The notes under the pieces: generated by a model | Told to the model about the DNA's origin: nothing | Seen by the model: the letters and a program-made list of their open reading frames with translations, nothing else | Database searches by the model: none | Assembly (NCBI GenBank): GCA_007570785.1 | Contig: ML664173.1 | Location: forward strand, 14,479,933-14,543,932 | Origin: Antilocapra americana | Lineage: Eukaryota > Chordata > Mammalia > Artiodactyla > Antilocapridae | DNA length: 64,000 nt | Reading direction: 5' to 3' | In this document: positions 11,551-22,399 of the stretch, piece after piece | Position numbering within the stretch: the first letter of the stretch is position 1 | Layout: every line of letters begins with the position of its first letter | Position numbers and translations under genes: made by a program

Positions 11551-12569
11551 ACACACTCAGATCCACGGTAAAAGATGGCTTGAAATTTATTCTCTCCAGA
11601 ATCTGGAATGTGACAAAACTTGGCATGTAGCTACATGTGGCAAAAGATATGAGATGTTCCTGCACAAAGATATGTGTTCATAGAGATTATCATTAAAGTG
11701 AAACCCATGAAACTTTATTCCTGGTTGGGATCCAGCCATAAACTGGCATCTGGCAAAAGCACCATTTTTCATTCTAGCAACCTGCATCTGTAGGTGGCAC
11801 GTGCTCATAACAGAGCATATGCCTTTTCACTTTGAAAAGCTCAGTAAATCATTTGTGATATTTTTAATGGAGATGAAATTAAATTAAAACTTTCAGCTTT
11901 TATTTTTTTGCAGTTCGCATTTTCAACATTTATTTTAGAGTAGTTCAAGATTTGTAAAACCTAGGGCTTTGGTCTGGGGTTTCAGGGTTAATTTCCATAT
12001 TAATTTAAGCTGCAAACATGATTTGGAAGTAAATCTGCTGCCAAATACATATATACATACATGTGCATTCTGAAATCAAAGGGGCTTTTGGGATTATCAG
12101 TGGATATAGACTTCCAAGGCAAAGGAGCCTTGGAACTTAATTAATATTGCGGGGAGGGGGGTATAAAATTGCTCTGTTTTTACCAGTTAAATTTTTAAGG
12201 AGGTCAGCTTCTGAAGTTTCATGCCATCCTATTAATCAACAACTTTCTTTTCTTCAGATCATTCCCTATGACTCACTTCTTCTCCTCTTCAAGGAAAGTG
12301 AACTCAGATGTAACCCTGACCTCCTGCCAGTGAGCTCTCCCCTAAAGGAGGCAGTAACTCTGAGTTGAGTTTGCAAAAACACTCTGAACAAGGAGCCAGC
12401 TCACCTTTGCTCAGCAGGGTCTTTGCTCTGGGCTGGGCAGCCCCCGCCCAGCCAGGCTTCTCTGGCTGAGTCAGTTACTCCTGGCGTGTTTATTTCTGAG
12501 CACATATAGAGAGCGGAACGCTGTGCTGAGAAGTTTTAGTAGCTTAGCTCTGTAAGGTCACCCTCTTTC
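11551..12569. other. Unique sequence, no gene seen
   Basis: It is AT-rich from 11800 to 12260, then more GC-rich around 12380-12480. No repeat or exon recognised. Confidence 0.4.
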
Positions 12570-12695
12570 TTGCCTCATCTTACACATAAAGAAATAGAAG
12601 CCCAGAGAGGTTAAATAACTTGACAAGGCCACACAGCAACTAAGTGACAGAGCCCAGGAGACCACCTCCAGGCTTCTTTAAGCACTCCGTTCTAC
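12570..12695 (-). mobile_element. MIR SINE (minus)
   Basis: It has a good MIR core in reverse: 'cagagaggttaaataacttg', 'aaggccacacagcaactaag', 'tgacagagcccagg'. Confidence 0.85.
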
Positions 12696-13152
12696 TGTAG
12701 TGAGCTGAGCAATCTCTAATTTAACATTCCAGTGTTCAGAAGTCTGGAAAAGCATCTATGAAGAAGAAGAACAAAGGGAGGGATCTGAAGGAACCAGTAG
12801 ACCCACCTTCATTAAAAGAGCAAAACTCAAGTCTTAAAGGGAAGAAGTAGGAGACAGCAGGTAGGGTTCCCAGGAGAGCCCCACATGCCTGGCAAAGCCG
12901 TGGGAAGTGAACTATACCGGATCCACTCACCGAACTGCTCCTGTGCGTCCTCCCAATTGTCTCCTCCCTACCTGCCCCCCACTGTCTCAACCCAGAACTC
13001 CTCGGCTCACACACCCTCTGTTCCCAGTCCAGAGCCATACCTGCCCCCACCCCAGCCCCAGGCTGAACATACCTGGCAGCACATCCAACGTGCAACCAAC
13101 TACCACCCCCCAACCTGGCCTCTGTCATCTCTTGAGCACCTTTTATGTCTTG
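12696..13152. other. Unique C-rich sequence, no gene seen
   Basis: It is pyrimidine/C-rich on the plus strand from 12940 to 13120. This makes low-complexity proline-rich open frames that I do not regard as genes. Confidence 0.45.
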
Positions 13153-13332
13153 CTTCCCTGCTAGCTCAGCTGGTGAAGAACCCGCCTGCAATGTGGGAGA
13201 CGTGAGTTTGATCCCTGGGTTGGGAAGATCCCCTGGAGAAGGGAATGGCTACCTTCTCCAGTCTGGCCTGGAGAATTCCATGGATTGTATAGTCGATGGG
13301 GTCGCAAAGAGTCAGACACAAAGTGACTTTAC
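13153..13332 (+). mobile_element. Bov-tA SINE (plus)
   Basis: It has the tRNA-like head 'ctagctcagctggtgaagaa', box B 'gtttgatccctggg', then the BovB-like part ending in 'ggtcgcaaagagtcagacac'. It is nearly complete but lacks the very first bases. Confidence 0.93.
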
Positions 13333-13404
13333 AAAAGAAAAAAAGACTTCTTATAGCTGGGCCAGTTGTGGACGAAGGGGAAAGCTAAGTCCCAGCCTGG
13401 AAGT

Positions 13405-13570
13405 TGAGGGAGATGGTATAGTAGAGAGTTTGGAGTCAGATAGACCAGTACTTATATCTAGCTCTCAGCCTACCAGCTACCTGGCTTACCTTCCCTGAGC
13501 CTCCATTTCTCTATTGTGAACATGAGAATAAACAAAACCTACCTCTTGGGGTTGATGTGTGGATCAAAAC
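13405..13570 (+). mobile_element. MIR SINE (plus)
   Basis: It contains 'gagtttggagtcagatagac' and then 'cctccatttctctattgtga', which fit the MIR head and core. It is diverged. Confidence 0.65.
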
Positions 13571-13731
13571 AAGATGGATAGGAAGCTGGCTGAAATGAAT
13601 ATTTCTTATCTTCTTACTCTGCTTCCTGTTGTCCTTCTTCTATAACAAAGTCTTGGCTTTTCTACAGGGAACCACTGCCCCTTCAATCTCTGTCATTTCA
13701 TCAGGTTAATTCCATCTTTTGTGTGTGTGTG

Positions 13732-14181
13732 AGTGGACTTTGCCAACAAAAGTCCGTGTAGTCAAAGCTACAGTTTTTCCAGTAGTCATGTATGGATGTG
13801 AGAGTTGGACTATAAAGAAAGTTGAGCGCCGAAGAATTGATGCTTCTGAACTGTGATGTTGGAGAAGGCTCTTGAGAGTCCCTTGGACTACAAGGAGATC
13901 CAACCAGTCCATCCTAAAGGAGATCAGTCCTGATTTCCTTCCAATACTTTGGCCACCTGGTATGAAGAACCGACTCATTTGAAAAGACCCTGATGCTGGG
14001 AAAGATTGAAGGTGGGAGGAGAAAGGGATGACAGAGGATGAGATGGTTGGATGGCATCACCGACTCAATGGACATAAGTTTGAGTAAGCTCCAGGAGTTG
14101 GTGATGGACAAGGAAGCCTGTTGTGCTACAGTCCATGGGGTCGCAAAGAGTCAGACATGACTGAGCGACTGAACTGAACTG
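13732..14181 (+). mobile_element. BovB LINE 3' end (plus)
   Basis: It is 5'-truncated within the RT C-terminal region (SWTIKK and RRIDAS can be read). An in-frame TGA follows near 13855, and there is a ~35-bp internal deletion near 13935. It ends in the ACTGA tail. A weak 7-bp GAGTGGA match flanks it at 13731 and 14181. Confidence 0.92.
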
Positions 14182-14573
14182 AGTGGAGCAGGGGGTGGTG
14201 TGGGGGATGCCAAGATCAGGCTAATTAGAATCTTAGTGATTAGTGAAGAAAGGGCCATGTGGTCAGTGTCAATGAGAACTGGTCCTGGGGTTTCTCCTGG
14301 TACCTCTGAGATGGAAGGTACCTTATTCCTAGAGTTGCTGAGTGGGCAGAAGACAAGCCAAGAGCTGTGACAGCTATCTTGGCACCGAGGAAAGGAAGCT
14401 TCCTTTGAGAATGATGTCTGCACAGAAGACATGGAGATGAGGAAGGGAAGGCACAAGGTTCTAGGCAGCATGGGGTACCTGGACAGAGTTCTAACAATTT
14501 GATCAACCACAACTTTTCAGATACCAGGGGTGATCACTCCTCTCTTTGGCTTTATCTGCTGTGAGTTGTCCAC
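14182..14573. other. Unique sequence, no gene seen
   Basis: The two overlapping open frames on the minus strand here match nothing I know. Confidence 0.4.
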
Positions 14574-14786
14574 TGTGCTGTGCTTAGTCACTCAGTCTTG
14601 TCTGACTCTTTGCAACCCCATGGACTGTAGCCCGCCAGGCTCCTCTGTCCTTGAACTTTTCCAGGCAAGAATACTGGAGTGAATTGCCATGCCCTCCTCC
14701 AGGGGATCTTCCCAACCTAAGGATCAAACCCAGGTCTCTGGCACTGCAGGTAGATTCTTTATCGTCTGGGCCACCAGGGAAGCCCC
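14574..14786 (-). mobile_element. Bov-tA SINE (minus)
   Basis: Full-length reverse complement, ending at 'gggccaccagggaagcccc'. It lies directly beside an MLT1-like LTR. Confidence 0.93.
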
Positions 14787-14794
14787 AGTTGGTT

Positions 14795-15190
14795 TGCCAC
14801 TATTATGGGCTAAAACGTGTCTCCCTAAATTCATAGGTTGCAACTCTAACCCCCAGGACTTCAGAATGTGGCTGGATTTGGAGATATGGACTTTCAGAGA
14901 GAGGTGATAAGTTGAAATGCAGCTGTGAGGGTGGGCCCTAACCCAATCTGACTAGTATTCTTATAAGAAGAGGAAATTGTGTGTACAGAGAGGTTCCCCA
15001 GTCTCATGCAAACAAAGAAAAGGCCTTGTAAGGACACAGTGTGTGGGTGGCCATCTGCAAGCCAAGCACAGAGGCCTCAGAAGAAACCAGGCTGCTGACA
15101 CCTTGACCTTAGAATTCTAGCCTCCCGAACGGTGAGAAATAAGTGTCTGTTGTTTAAGTCTGTGGTATTTCATTGTCGCGAAAAGCCACG
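14795..15190 (+). mobile_element. MLT1-like MaLR LTR (plus)
   Basis: In order it shows 'attatgggctaaaacgtgtc', 'cagaatgtggctggatttgg', 'gtgggccctaacccaatctg', 'cttataagaagaggaaattg' and 'cctcccgaacggtgagaaat', with the end 'gtttaagtctgtggtatttc'. This is the classic MLT1 (non-autonomous ERVL-like) LTR order. No internal region is attached. Confidence 0.8.
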
Positions 15191-15872
15191 ATGGTAATTT
15201 TTTTATGTCGACTTGACAGTCCTAAGGGGATGCCCAGATAACTGATAAGGCAAGATTTCTGGATATGTCTGGGAGGGTGTTTCTGGAAGAGGTTAGCATT
15301 TGATTCAGAAAACAGTAAAGAGATTCACCCTCTCCAGCGTGCGTGTGCGCTTAGTCGGTCAGTGGTTCATGTCTGACTCTTTGTGACCCCATGGACTGTA
15401 GCCCGCCAGGCTCCTCTGTCCATGGGGTTCTCCAGGTAAGAATATTAGAGTGGGTTGCCATTTCCTCCTCCAGGGGATCTTCCCAACCCAGGGATCAAAC
15501 CAGTGTCTCTTATGTCTCCTGCATTGGCAGATGGGTTCTTTACCACTAGCACCACCTGGAATCTGTTGGGGGCCTGAATGAAACAAAAATGTGAAGGAAG
15601 GTGAATTCTTCTTCTTCCTGAAAGAAGAATGTCCGTTGTTTTCTGCCATAGACATCATAGTTTCTGGTTCTCAGACCTTCAGACTCCAGGACCTAGGACT
15701 GGAGTTATACCCCCAGTTTTCCTTGTTCTGGCTTGCAGACGGCAGAGCGTAGGACTTCTCAGCTCCATAACAGCCTGAGCCAGTTCTTATAATAAATCTC
15801 CTCTTATCTATCAGTCTATAGGATGCATCCATCCTATTTGTTCTGCTTCTCTGGAGAACCCTGACTAATAAT
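15191..15872 (+). mobile_element. Old interspersed repeat, family uncertain, split by a SINE
   Basis: The two halves (15191-15344 and 15561-15872) flank the SINE at 15345-15560. They read as one ancient mammalian repeat. It begins near 'tatgtcgacttgacagtcct' and ends 'ctctggagaaccctgactaa'. I recognise the sequence as a common old repeat but cannot name the family with confidence. Confidence 0.5.
15345..15560 (-). mobile_element. Bov-tA SINE (minus)
   Basis: Full-length reverse complement of Bov-tA, inserted into an older repeat. The tRNA-derived head ends at 'ccactagcaccacctgga'. Confidence 0.92.
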
Positions 15873-15874
15873 AC

Positions 15875-16008
15875 AGTTGTTCAGTCGCTAAGTTGTGTCC
15901 AACTCTGGGACCCCATGGGCTGCAGAACTCCAGGCTCCTCTGTCCTCCAGTATCTCCCAGAGTTTGCTCAAATTCATGCGCATTGAGTCGGCGATGCTAT
16001 CTTACCAT
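15875..16008 (-). mobile_element. BovB LINE 3' end (minus)
   Basis: It runs from 'gttgttcagtcgctaagttg' to 'gagtcggcgatgctatctta', about 130 bp of the BovB 3' end. Immediately downstream, 'cctagcaaactaatacag' resembles a MaLR LTR end, so the insertion may lie in an older LTR fragment. Confidence 0.82.
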
Positions 16009-16240
16009 TTCATCCTAGCAAACTAATACAGCTACCAAAAGAATCATGACTAATACGGCTTTCCTTTTGCTCAGTCAATGGGAAGAACCACAAAAAGCAA
16101 CTTTTCAATACTGGATAAAAATACAGGAAGAGTTTCAGAAATGAGGGGGAACAGGGTGCTGAAATAGTCAGAAAGGACTTGGGTTGGGGGAAAGATGAAA
16201 CTGGGGTTGGAAGTGAGCATTTTATGTATAGTAGATAAGT

Positions 16241-16488
16241 AAACTAGCCAGGGCCTCCCAGGTGGCGCTAGTTGTAAAGACCCCACCTGCCAACGCAGGA
16301 GACAAAAGAGACAAGGGTTCGATCCCTGGGTCGGGAAGAGCCCCTGGAGGAGGGCACGGCAACACACTCCAGTATTCTTGCCTGGAGAATCCCATGGACA
16401 GAGGAGCCTGGCGGGCTATGGTCCACAGGGTCGCAAAGAGTCAGACACAGCTGAAGCGACTTAGCACACGTGCAAGCAAACTAACCAG
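16241..16488 (+). mobile_element. Bov-tA SINE with TSD (plus)
   Basis: The body at 16252-16477 starts 'ggcctcccaggtggcgctag'. The flanks AAACTAGCCAG (16241-16251) and AAACTAACCAG (16478-16488) form an 11-bp TSD with one mismatch. Confidence 0.94.
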
Positions 16489-17144
16489 AGAATAGTTTGG
16501 AGAGAAAAGGAAAACTGGGTACTTGGGGGTTAGACTGTGGAAAGGTTTAAAGTCCGATCTAAGGAGTTTGAAATGTATGTTGTAAATGACAAGTGTTAGG
16601 GTAGAGGAGTGACAGTTTGAAGGTGCTGTCATGGACAGGGAAGGACCAGAGTCAGGGAAGTTATGACTGAAATAAGGATCGCTCCCAGAATCGCACTGGG
16701 AGATGGAAAGGAAGGAGGCAACTGATCAGCTTGCTTGAGGCAAGGCCCAGTTCCAGGTAAAGGAGCCCCTGTGAGTAGCCTGGAAAGCTTCAGGGTTAGA
16801 ATTGGTGAAAGCTTCAGTCTGCAGATGCTCTCTCCACTTCTACACTGCCCCTCCCCAGGGGCACAGCTGGAGGCCACCATTACTGCCAAGGGTACACAGC
16901 TAACTCCCCGCACCATTTCTGCCCCACCCTTAATGCTAGTCTCTGTCAGAGCTTCCCAATTCCACTAACCCCCATGGCCTTTGTGCATATGCCTAACATA
17001 GGCAATAAAGTCTTACTACCCCAACAAGACACCCATGGGTCCAAAACACCCTCTAGATCCAGCCTCCATCCTGGAAGAGGGGTAAAACCGTCCTCTTCCT
17101 ATAGCCTTCCACAGTGGCAGCTCTGCAGAAACCAGCGCCAGGGT
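16489..17144. other. Unique sequence, no gene seen
   Basis: No exon recognised. An L2-like tail may lie at 17145-17225 ('caacaaatacttactgtata', 'caagccctgtgataggcatt'). Confidence 0.4.
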
Positions 17145-17274
17145 CCTTTCACTCAACAAATACTTACTGTATATCTATAACATGCCAAGCCCTGTGATAG
17201 GCATTGGGCACGGAAATATAGGACTCAGGTAAAAGCTGGGTGGGAGTTCCTCCACTGAGTATAAGACATTATAA

Positions 17275-18665
17275 ACATAATTAAGGTTTTATAGAATTGG
17301 CTCAAAGATAGGCAAATGGGCCAGTGGAACCAAATAGCGTTCAGAAACAGACCCGTATTTATAGGGTCATCTGATTTACAACAAAAGTGATATGGCAGAA
17401 CAGTGGGGAAAAGATGGTCTTTTGAATAAGTGGTGCTGGGTCAAATCAATTTCAGTAAGGAAAATAAAAAGAAAATTAAGACCACCCATACCTCACATTA
17501 TACACAAAAATCAACTCCAAATGGACTATAAGGAAAGCAGATAAGCAAAACTTTTAGAGGATAGTAAGAATCCCAGGGTCTGGGGGAGCCTGGTGGGCTG
17601 CCATCTGTGGGGTCGCACAGGGTTGGACATGACTGAGCGACTGAACTGAACTGAACTAAACTGATATAAGAAAAAAGCACTACCTATAAAGAAAGAGATT
17701 GATATATTTAACTCGGTTAGAATTAAGAAACTGTTTTCCAACTTTGATGGAACTGTTCTCTAACTTTGATCAAAGACCCCATCGAGTCAGTGAAAAGCAA
17801 GCAACATGGCAAGAGAAGATTCTTACCAAGAATCAACCATATAACCAGCATAGGACTTACATTCAAATATATAACTCCCTTATATCAGTGATTTTAAAAG
17901 ACAAACACAAAAAAAGGAAAAATGGGCAAGATACTTGAACAGGCAATTCAGAAAGAGTATTCCAGTGAGCCAGTAAAGATGAAAAGTTGACCTCATTACA
18001 AATTGGGATGATGCAAATTAAGGCCAGAATGAGTTACCTCCATCTATTTAAAAAAACCTGACATCTTTGTTCTAGAGAAATGTGAAACAACAGGGACTGT
18101 CATGCAACGTTGGGGGAGGGAAACTTGTCAAAACAAAGTGAACACTTTGAGTCAGAAAGTCCTCTCTTAGATCCACAGCTAAGAAAAATGTGTACACAGG
18201 AACACCAAAGACATAGACACAAATGTTTATAGTTTATAGCAAGCCTTTTCATAATATTCAAAAGCTAAAAACTGCTCAAATATCCATTAACAATAGTTTA
18301 GGTAAATAAACTGTTGGGCAAGTTCCTACAATAGGGTATATACCCAAGTGAAAATAAATGAATTACAGCTAACCGTAACAAAACTGAGCTCAGCAAAAGA
18401 GACCAGGCACAAAACAGAATTTACGTTACGATCCCAAGTTGCTCTGGTTCAGAAATAGACCAGACTACAGTGGTGCTAGAGGTCAAGGGAATTGTTACTT
18501 GCAGGGAAAAGGAGGGGTAAGGAGTGAGAGGGAATGGAGGGAATTTTCTGGGTTGCTGGCAATGTCTGGGCAGTGAACACAGAATTTTGTTTTACAATAA
18601 TTCATTGCACTTTACCCTTTATGTTTTGTGCAATTCTCTGTATATGTGCTATATCTTATAAGTTG
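17275..18665 (+). mobile_element. Old L1 ORF2 end and 3' UTR (plus)
   Basis: It follows the L1 ORF2 C-terminal region: 'caaatgggccagtggaacca', 'gaataagtggtgctgggtca', 'aatcaactccaaatggacta', 'ctcaaatatccattaacaat'. The tail is 'gtgctatatcttataagttg'. It is split at 17572-17665 by a BovB/Bov-A tail, and there are many stops. Confidence 0.88.
17572..17665 (+). mobile_element. BovB/Bov-A 3' tail inserted in L1 (plus)
   Basis: Only about 95 bp remain: 'gggggagcctggtgggctgc', 'gttggacatgactgagcgac', then the (ACTGA)n tail. The L1 text continues on both sides. The tail type fits BovB or Bov-A, not the TTTCACTTT end of Bov-tA. Confidence 0.85.
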
Positions 18666-18769
18666 TTTTTTTAACTGAATGTTTATACAGCCAACAAATT
18701 CACAATCGAGCGGGGAAAGCAGAAATGTAATCAGATACTTCTAACACATGTGAGATAAATGTGTTGATG

Positions 18770-18930
18770 AGCCAGGCCTGGCCTCCCCTCCCAGCTTTGC
18801 TACATCCTAGTCATGTGATGACAAGTGAATTAGCCTCTGCTGCTCTCTTCCTCTTGTTTAAACGGGAATGATAATTATTCTCGCCTCATGGGGTTGTTTA
18901 GATGAGTAAATACAGGTAATACGGCTAGAA
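18770..18930 (+). mobile_element. MIR relic (plus)
   Basis: It contains 'ctttgctacatcctagtcat' and later 'gcctcatggggttgtttaga', in the MIR core order. Confidence 0.6.
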
Positions 18931-18971
18931 TATACCTTATATATAGCAACTGATTGATATTCCTGTTAACT

Positions 18972-19219
18972 ATTATCATCACTGGGCTTTCCCGATGGCT
19001 CAGATGGTAAAGAATCTGCCTGCAATGCAGGAGACCCGGGATTGATCCCTGGGTCAGGAAGATCCCCTGGAGAAGGGAATAGCAGCCCACTTCAGCATTC
19101 TTGCCCGGAGACTTTCATGGACAGAGAAGCCTGGTGGGCTATAATTCATGGGGTTGCAAAGGGTCAGACTCAAATGAACGACTAACACTTTCACTTTTTT
19201 TTTTTCCAATTACCATCAC
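18972..19219 (+). mobile_element. Bov-tA SINE with TSD (plus)
   Basis: The body at 18983-19208 is a complete unit with head, box B 'ggattgatccctggg' and the end 'aacactttcactttttttt'. The flanks ATTATCATCAC (18972-18982) and ATTACCATCAC (19209-19219) are an 11-bp TSD with one change. Confidence 0.94.
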
Positions 19220-19348
19220 AACTAGTTTCACCTTCACTATACCACAGGAGCTTAAAAAGGAGCACATAACCCATATAAGAGGCAGTCCAGTTTCCTTCAT
19301 CTCTTCTGTCTGCTCTTGATCACTCTTCAGCCAGCTTTGGTACCCAGA

Positions 19349-19465
19349 TGGTTTCCCTGGTGGCTCAGATGGTAAAGAATCTGCCTCCAATGCAGGAGAT
19401 CTGGGTTCAATTCCCAGGTCTGGAAGATCCCCTGGAGAATGGAATAGCTATTCACTCCAGTATTC
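19349..19465 (+). mobile_element. Bov-tA SINE, head only (plus)
   Basis: It holds the tRNA-derived head and middle ('ggtttccctggtggctcaga' to 'tattcactccagtattcagg') and lacks the BovB-like 3' part. It lies 130 bp after a complete Bov-tA in the same orientation. Confidence 0.9.
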
Positions 19466-20463
19466 AGGAAGGTGGAAGAGAAAGGCGCGGCATACTCCCC
19501 GCCCTGTCTGCAAGGTCATGGAATCAGCCCCGGCAATCAGTTCTCAACCTCACTTGCCTCAGAATCAGGCAGAGGAACGCCAGAGGAACACTACTAATGC
19601 TTGAGACATCATGCCAGTGTCCTGTGCACAGCAGGCGCTCAAGAAATGTTTACGGAACGACTGTAAAACAAGGGGAGGAGCAAGAACGGAAAGCGGGTGA
19701 GTGAGTGAGCAGAGCAAACTGAAAAGCAGGCAGGAAACCCACAGGTACCAACAACTGTGACTCGAAACAGAGGTGCCAGCCACGCTTTGGCCACCTCCTT
19801 TACCCTCCTTGTGGCCAGAATCTCTGCTCTTCCCTGTCCCTCATCCTGCCCAAGCCTGCTGCTCACCCAGACTAGGGGTCACATCGTGATCCCCCGAGCC
19901 ACCTACAGCTCAGATGGCCATGGGAGGGAGTCGCTATTTATCTTTGTTACTGCTGCAAGTGTCCGAGAAAAAACAGCTTCAAAGATCACGTCTGTTGGGA
20001 TAACCTATTGATTTGTGTCACATTTCTCCCAATCCCCATTTTATTGTTGTTCAAGACGGGGTCAGGGTAGGTCAAAAATAACTCTTTCCAATGGAGGCAA
20101 CAGACTGGGGAATTCTAACAGGAATTCTGAATTCTCTAAAAGGTGTGGGCTGCGGAAGTAATGGAAGACCAAGGTAACCCAGTGCCAAATGGGTGGGTGG
20201 GAGGGGTCAGAATGAGGTCTGTGACATTCAAGCTTAGGGGGAAAGGACAAAATTAACTAGGAAGATAGAACGGATTTACAACTTAGGATCGATACCCAGT
20301 ACAAGCTTTTAGAAGTGTTTTTTTAAGTTAGTTTTTCATACTGGACATACCAGTTTGCTGAATATAGTCTAAGTATTAGCCAACTATTCTATAATCAATG
20401 AAAGAGAAGGTATTTCATATTTATGAATACCAGATCATCTGCCAAATACTTCATCTATAGTAG
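19466..20463. other. Unique sequence, no gene seen
   Basis: A possible L2 tail lies at 19600-19665 ('gtgcacagcaggcgctcaag'). Otherwise nothing was recognised. Confidence 0.4.
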
Positions 20464-20665
20464 CAGTCAGCAAAATATGACCAAATCCAACCACTGGCTG
20501 TTTTTGTAAATAAAGTTTTATTGGACCACAGTCATGTCCATTCATTTATATACAGTCTATGGCCGTTTTGCTACAGTAGTAGAGTTGAGGATCAACTCTA
20601 AGACCATATGGTCTGCAAAGCCTTAAATATTTACCATCTGGCCTGTTGCATAAAATGTCTCTAGG
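20464..20665. mobile_element. hAT-Charlie-like non-autonomous DNA transposon relic
   Basis: The order 'ctggctgtttttgtaaataa', 'agttttattggaccacagtc', 'ctatggccgttttgctacag', 'gtctgcaaagccttaaatat' matches a well-known small mammalian hAT relic. I do not name the exact family. Confidence 0.65.
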
Positions 20666-20689
20666 ATCTTGATTAATTGCCACATCTCC

Positions 20690-20759
20690 ATTTTACATAA
20701 GAAAACTTTAACTCATAAGAGTTAAATAACTTATTCAAGGTCAGATTTAAGGGTAGTCC
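20690..20759 (-). mobile_element. MIR fragment (minus)
   Basis: It contains 'gagttaaataacttattcaa' and 'ggtcagatttaagggtagtc', which fit the MIR core in reverse. The dimeric SINE is inserted at its edge. Confidence 0.55.
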
Positions 20760-21098
20760 TGGGATTTGAATGGACTTCCCTTGTGGCTTAGCTGGTAAAG
20801 AATCTGCCTGCAATGCTGGAGACCCTGGTTTGATTTCTGGGTCCAGAAAATCTGCTGGAGAAGGGATAGGCTACCCACTCCAGTATTCTTGGGCTTCCCT
20901 GTGGCTCAGCTGGTAAAGAATCCACCTATAAGGCTGGAGACCTGGGTTTGATCCCTGAGTTGGGAAGATTCCCTGGAGAATGGAAAGGCTACACCACACA
21001 CTCCAGTATTCTGACCTGGAGAATTCCATGGACAGTCCATGGGGTCACAGAGTCAGACACAACTGAGCAGCTTTTTCACTTTCACTTGGGACTTGAAT
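20760..21098 (+). mobile_element. Dimeric Bov-tA SINE with one shared TSD (plus)
   Basis: Unit 1 (about 20772-20891) is a tRNA-derived head and middle. It stops at 'ctccagtattcttggg' and runs straight into the head of unit 2 (about 20890-21086), which carries the BovB-like 3' part. A single TSD encloses both: TGGGATTTGAAT (20760-20771) and TGGGACTTGAAT (21087-21098), one mismatch in 12. A second dimer with the same joint lies at 48906-49209. Confidence 0.92.
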
Positions 21099-22399
21099 AC
21101 ATGTCTGCTTGATGCCAAAAAATTTCCCATAGACGTGTGCTGTTTTCCAAAGAGGAAAATACTATGTCTAGTCTTAACAATGCTATTTACTTGTCAAATA
21201 TCTACACAAATCACAACTATACAAGTTAAATTTGGCCCAAGGACTGCTTAAACCCCACTCTTTCACTAACATCATTCAACTGAGTAGTTTTTGAGGTTAA
21301 AGAAGATACCATCTTAGGTTTAGAAATCTTTTAATTATGCTGAGATTTCAGGGTAATAGTATTCATCACTGAATTAACTCATAGTCCATTTCATTTTAGG
21401 TTCCTCTTTGGTCCTGACCTAATTACTAACCAGTTAGAGGGGGTACAAATATGAATCCCCTCTTAAAGGAGGCTAAGTAGGGGCATGAAAAGGCAGTGAC
21501 AAGGCATAATCGTAGTGATTTAGGGACAACTCAAGTCTTCTCTATATTTGTCTTTCATCTTCACTCCCTCACCTGGCAGAAGAGTCATCTCCTCAGACAC
21601 TGGGCACAGCTGTCATGATATTCAGGATGGAGAAGGTAGAAAATTGTAGAACTTATTCAGAATGCAACACTTTTCAAAGAATCTCTGATTCTCTCAGATA
21701 ACTGATAGAAACAGATAGGATAACTCATAGAAACTGATGACTGATAACTCAGAGGGGGAAAAAAAATACCCTCATTGTGGTCAGAATGGAATGAGGAAAT
21801 ATGCTACTTTTTTGAAAAAAAAAAAAGTATTAAGTGAGGAAGAAAAGGCAAGTACAGAGAGATTCTCAAAGGACGTGACATGATATCAGCATCTTTTTTT
21901 TTTTTTGGATATCAGCATCTTGAGAGAGAGTATTCAGGAATAACTGAGAAGAAATAATCCATAGAATGTGATTTCTTAATAGATCCAAAGGACTAATACA
22001 GACCCCTGGTCCTCTGTACTCTGTAGCTGTTTTGGAACCATTTGTCCAGTGCTGTGAGTAGCATGGTCATGGAGTTTGCAAAAAGAAATGATGCCTGGGA
22101 ATTACAGAAGGATCTCAAAGGAAAGGAAAGAAAAACCATGGGAATATTTTATTGGATGATATAGAATAAAATCCATCAACTCAGTTGATGGCAGTTCCCC
22201 ATCACTGCCAACCCTAATTCTGAAGCAAAGTACCTTCAGGAATGTACTTCTATTCAAAGTCAACCTGGGGACCCCCAAGAGACACTAACCTTACCGATCT
22301 TTAAAGAAGGGATGCTCCAGGGTTAAGCCTGCCCTTTTCCAGCTGCCCCAGACATCCTGGCTCTCATCCCACAGCTGGATCCCTCCCTCACATGTTCTC
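21099..22399. other. Mostly unique AT-rich sequence, no gene seen
   Basis: No exon recognised. It includes the poly(T) tract between direct repeats at 21882-21921 and a short A-run at 21817-21828. Confidence 0.4.
21882..21921 (-). repeat. Poly(A)-only insertion between 14-bp direct repeats
   Basis: GATATCAGCATCTT occurs at 21882-21895 and again at 21908-21921. Only a T-run plus a G lies between them. On the minus strand this is a 14-bp TSD holding nothing but a short poly(A). It looks like target-primed reverse transcription that stopped inside the tail. Confidence 0.75.

Noticed and set aside
12736..13191. A 151-codon open frame on the minus strand
   Set aside because: It is low complexity, opposite a C-rich stretch, and reaches into a SINE. 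No domain seen.
13153..13332. tRNA-like head with A and B boxes
   Set aside because: It resembles tRNA-Glu only because Bov-tA derives from it. It cannot form a normal cloverleaf and is followed by the BovB-type tail. The same applies to all other Bov-tA and CHR heads here, so I call no tRNA gene.
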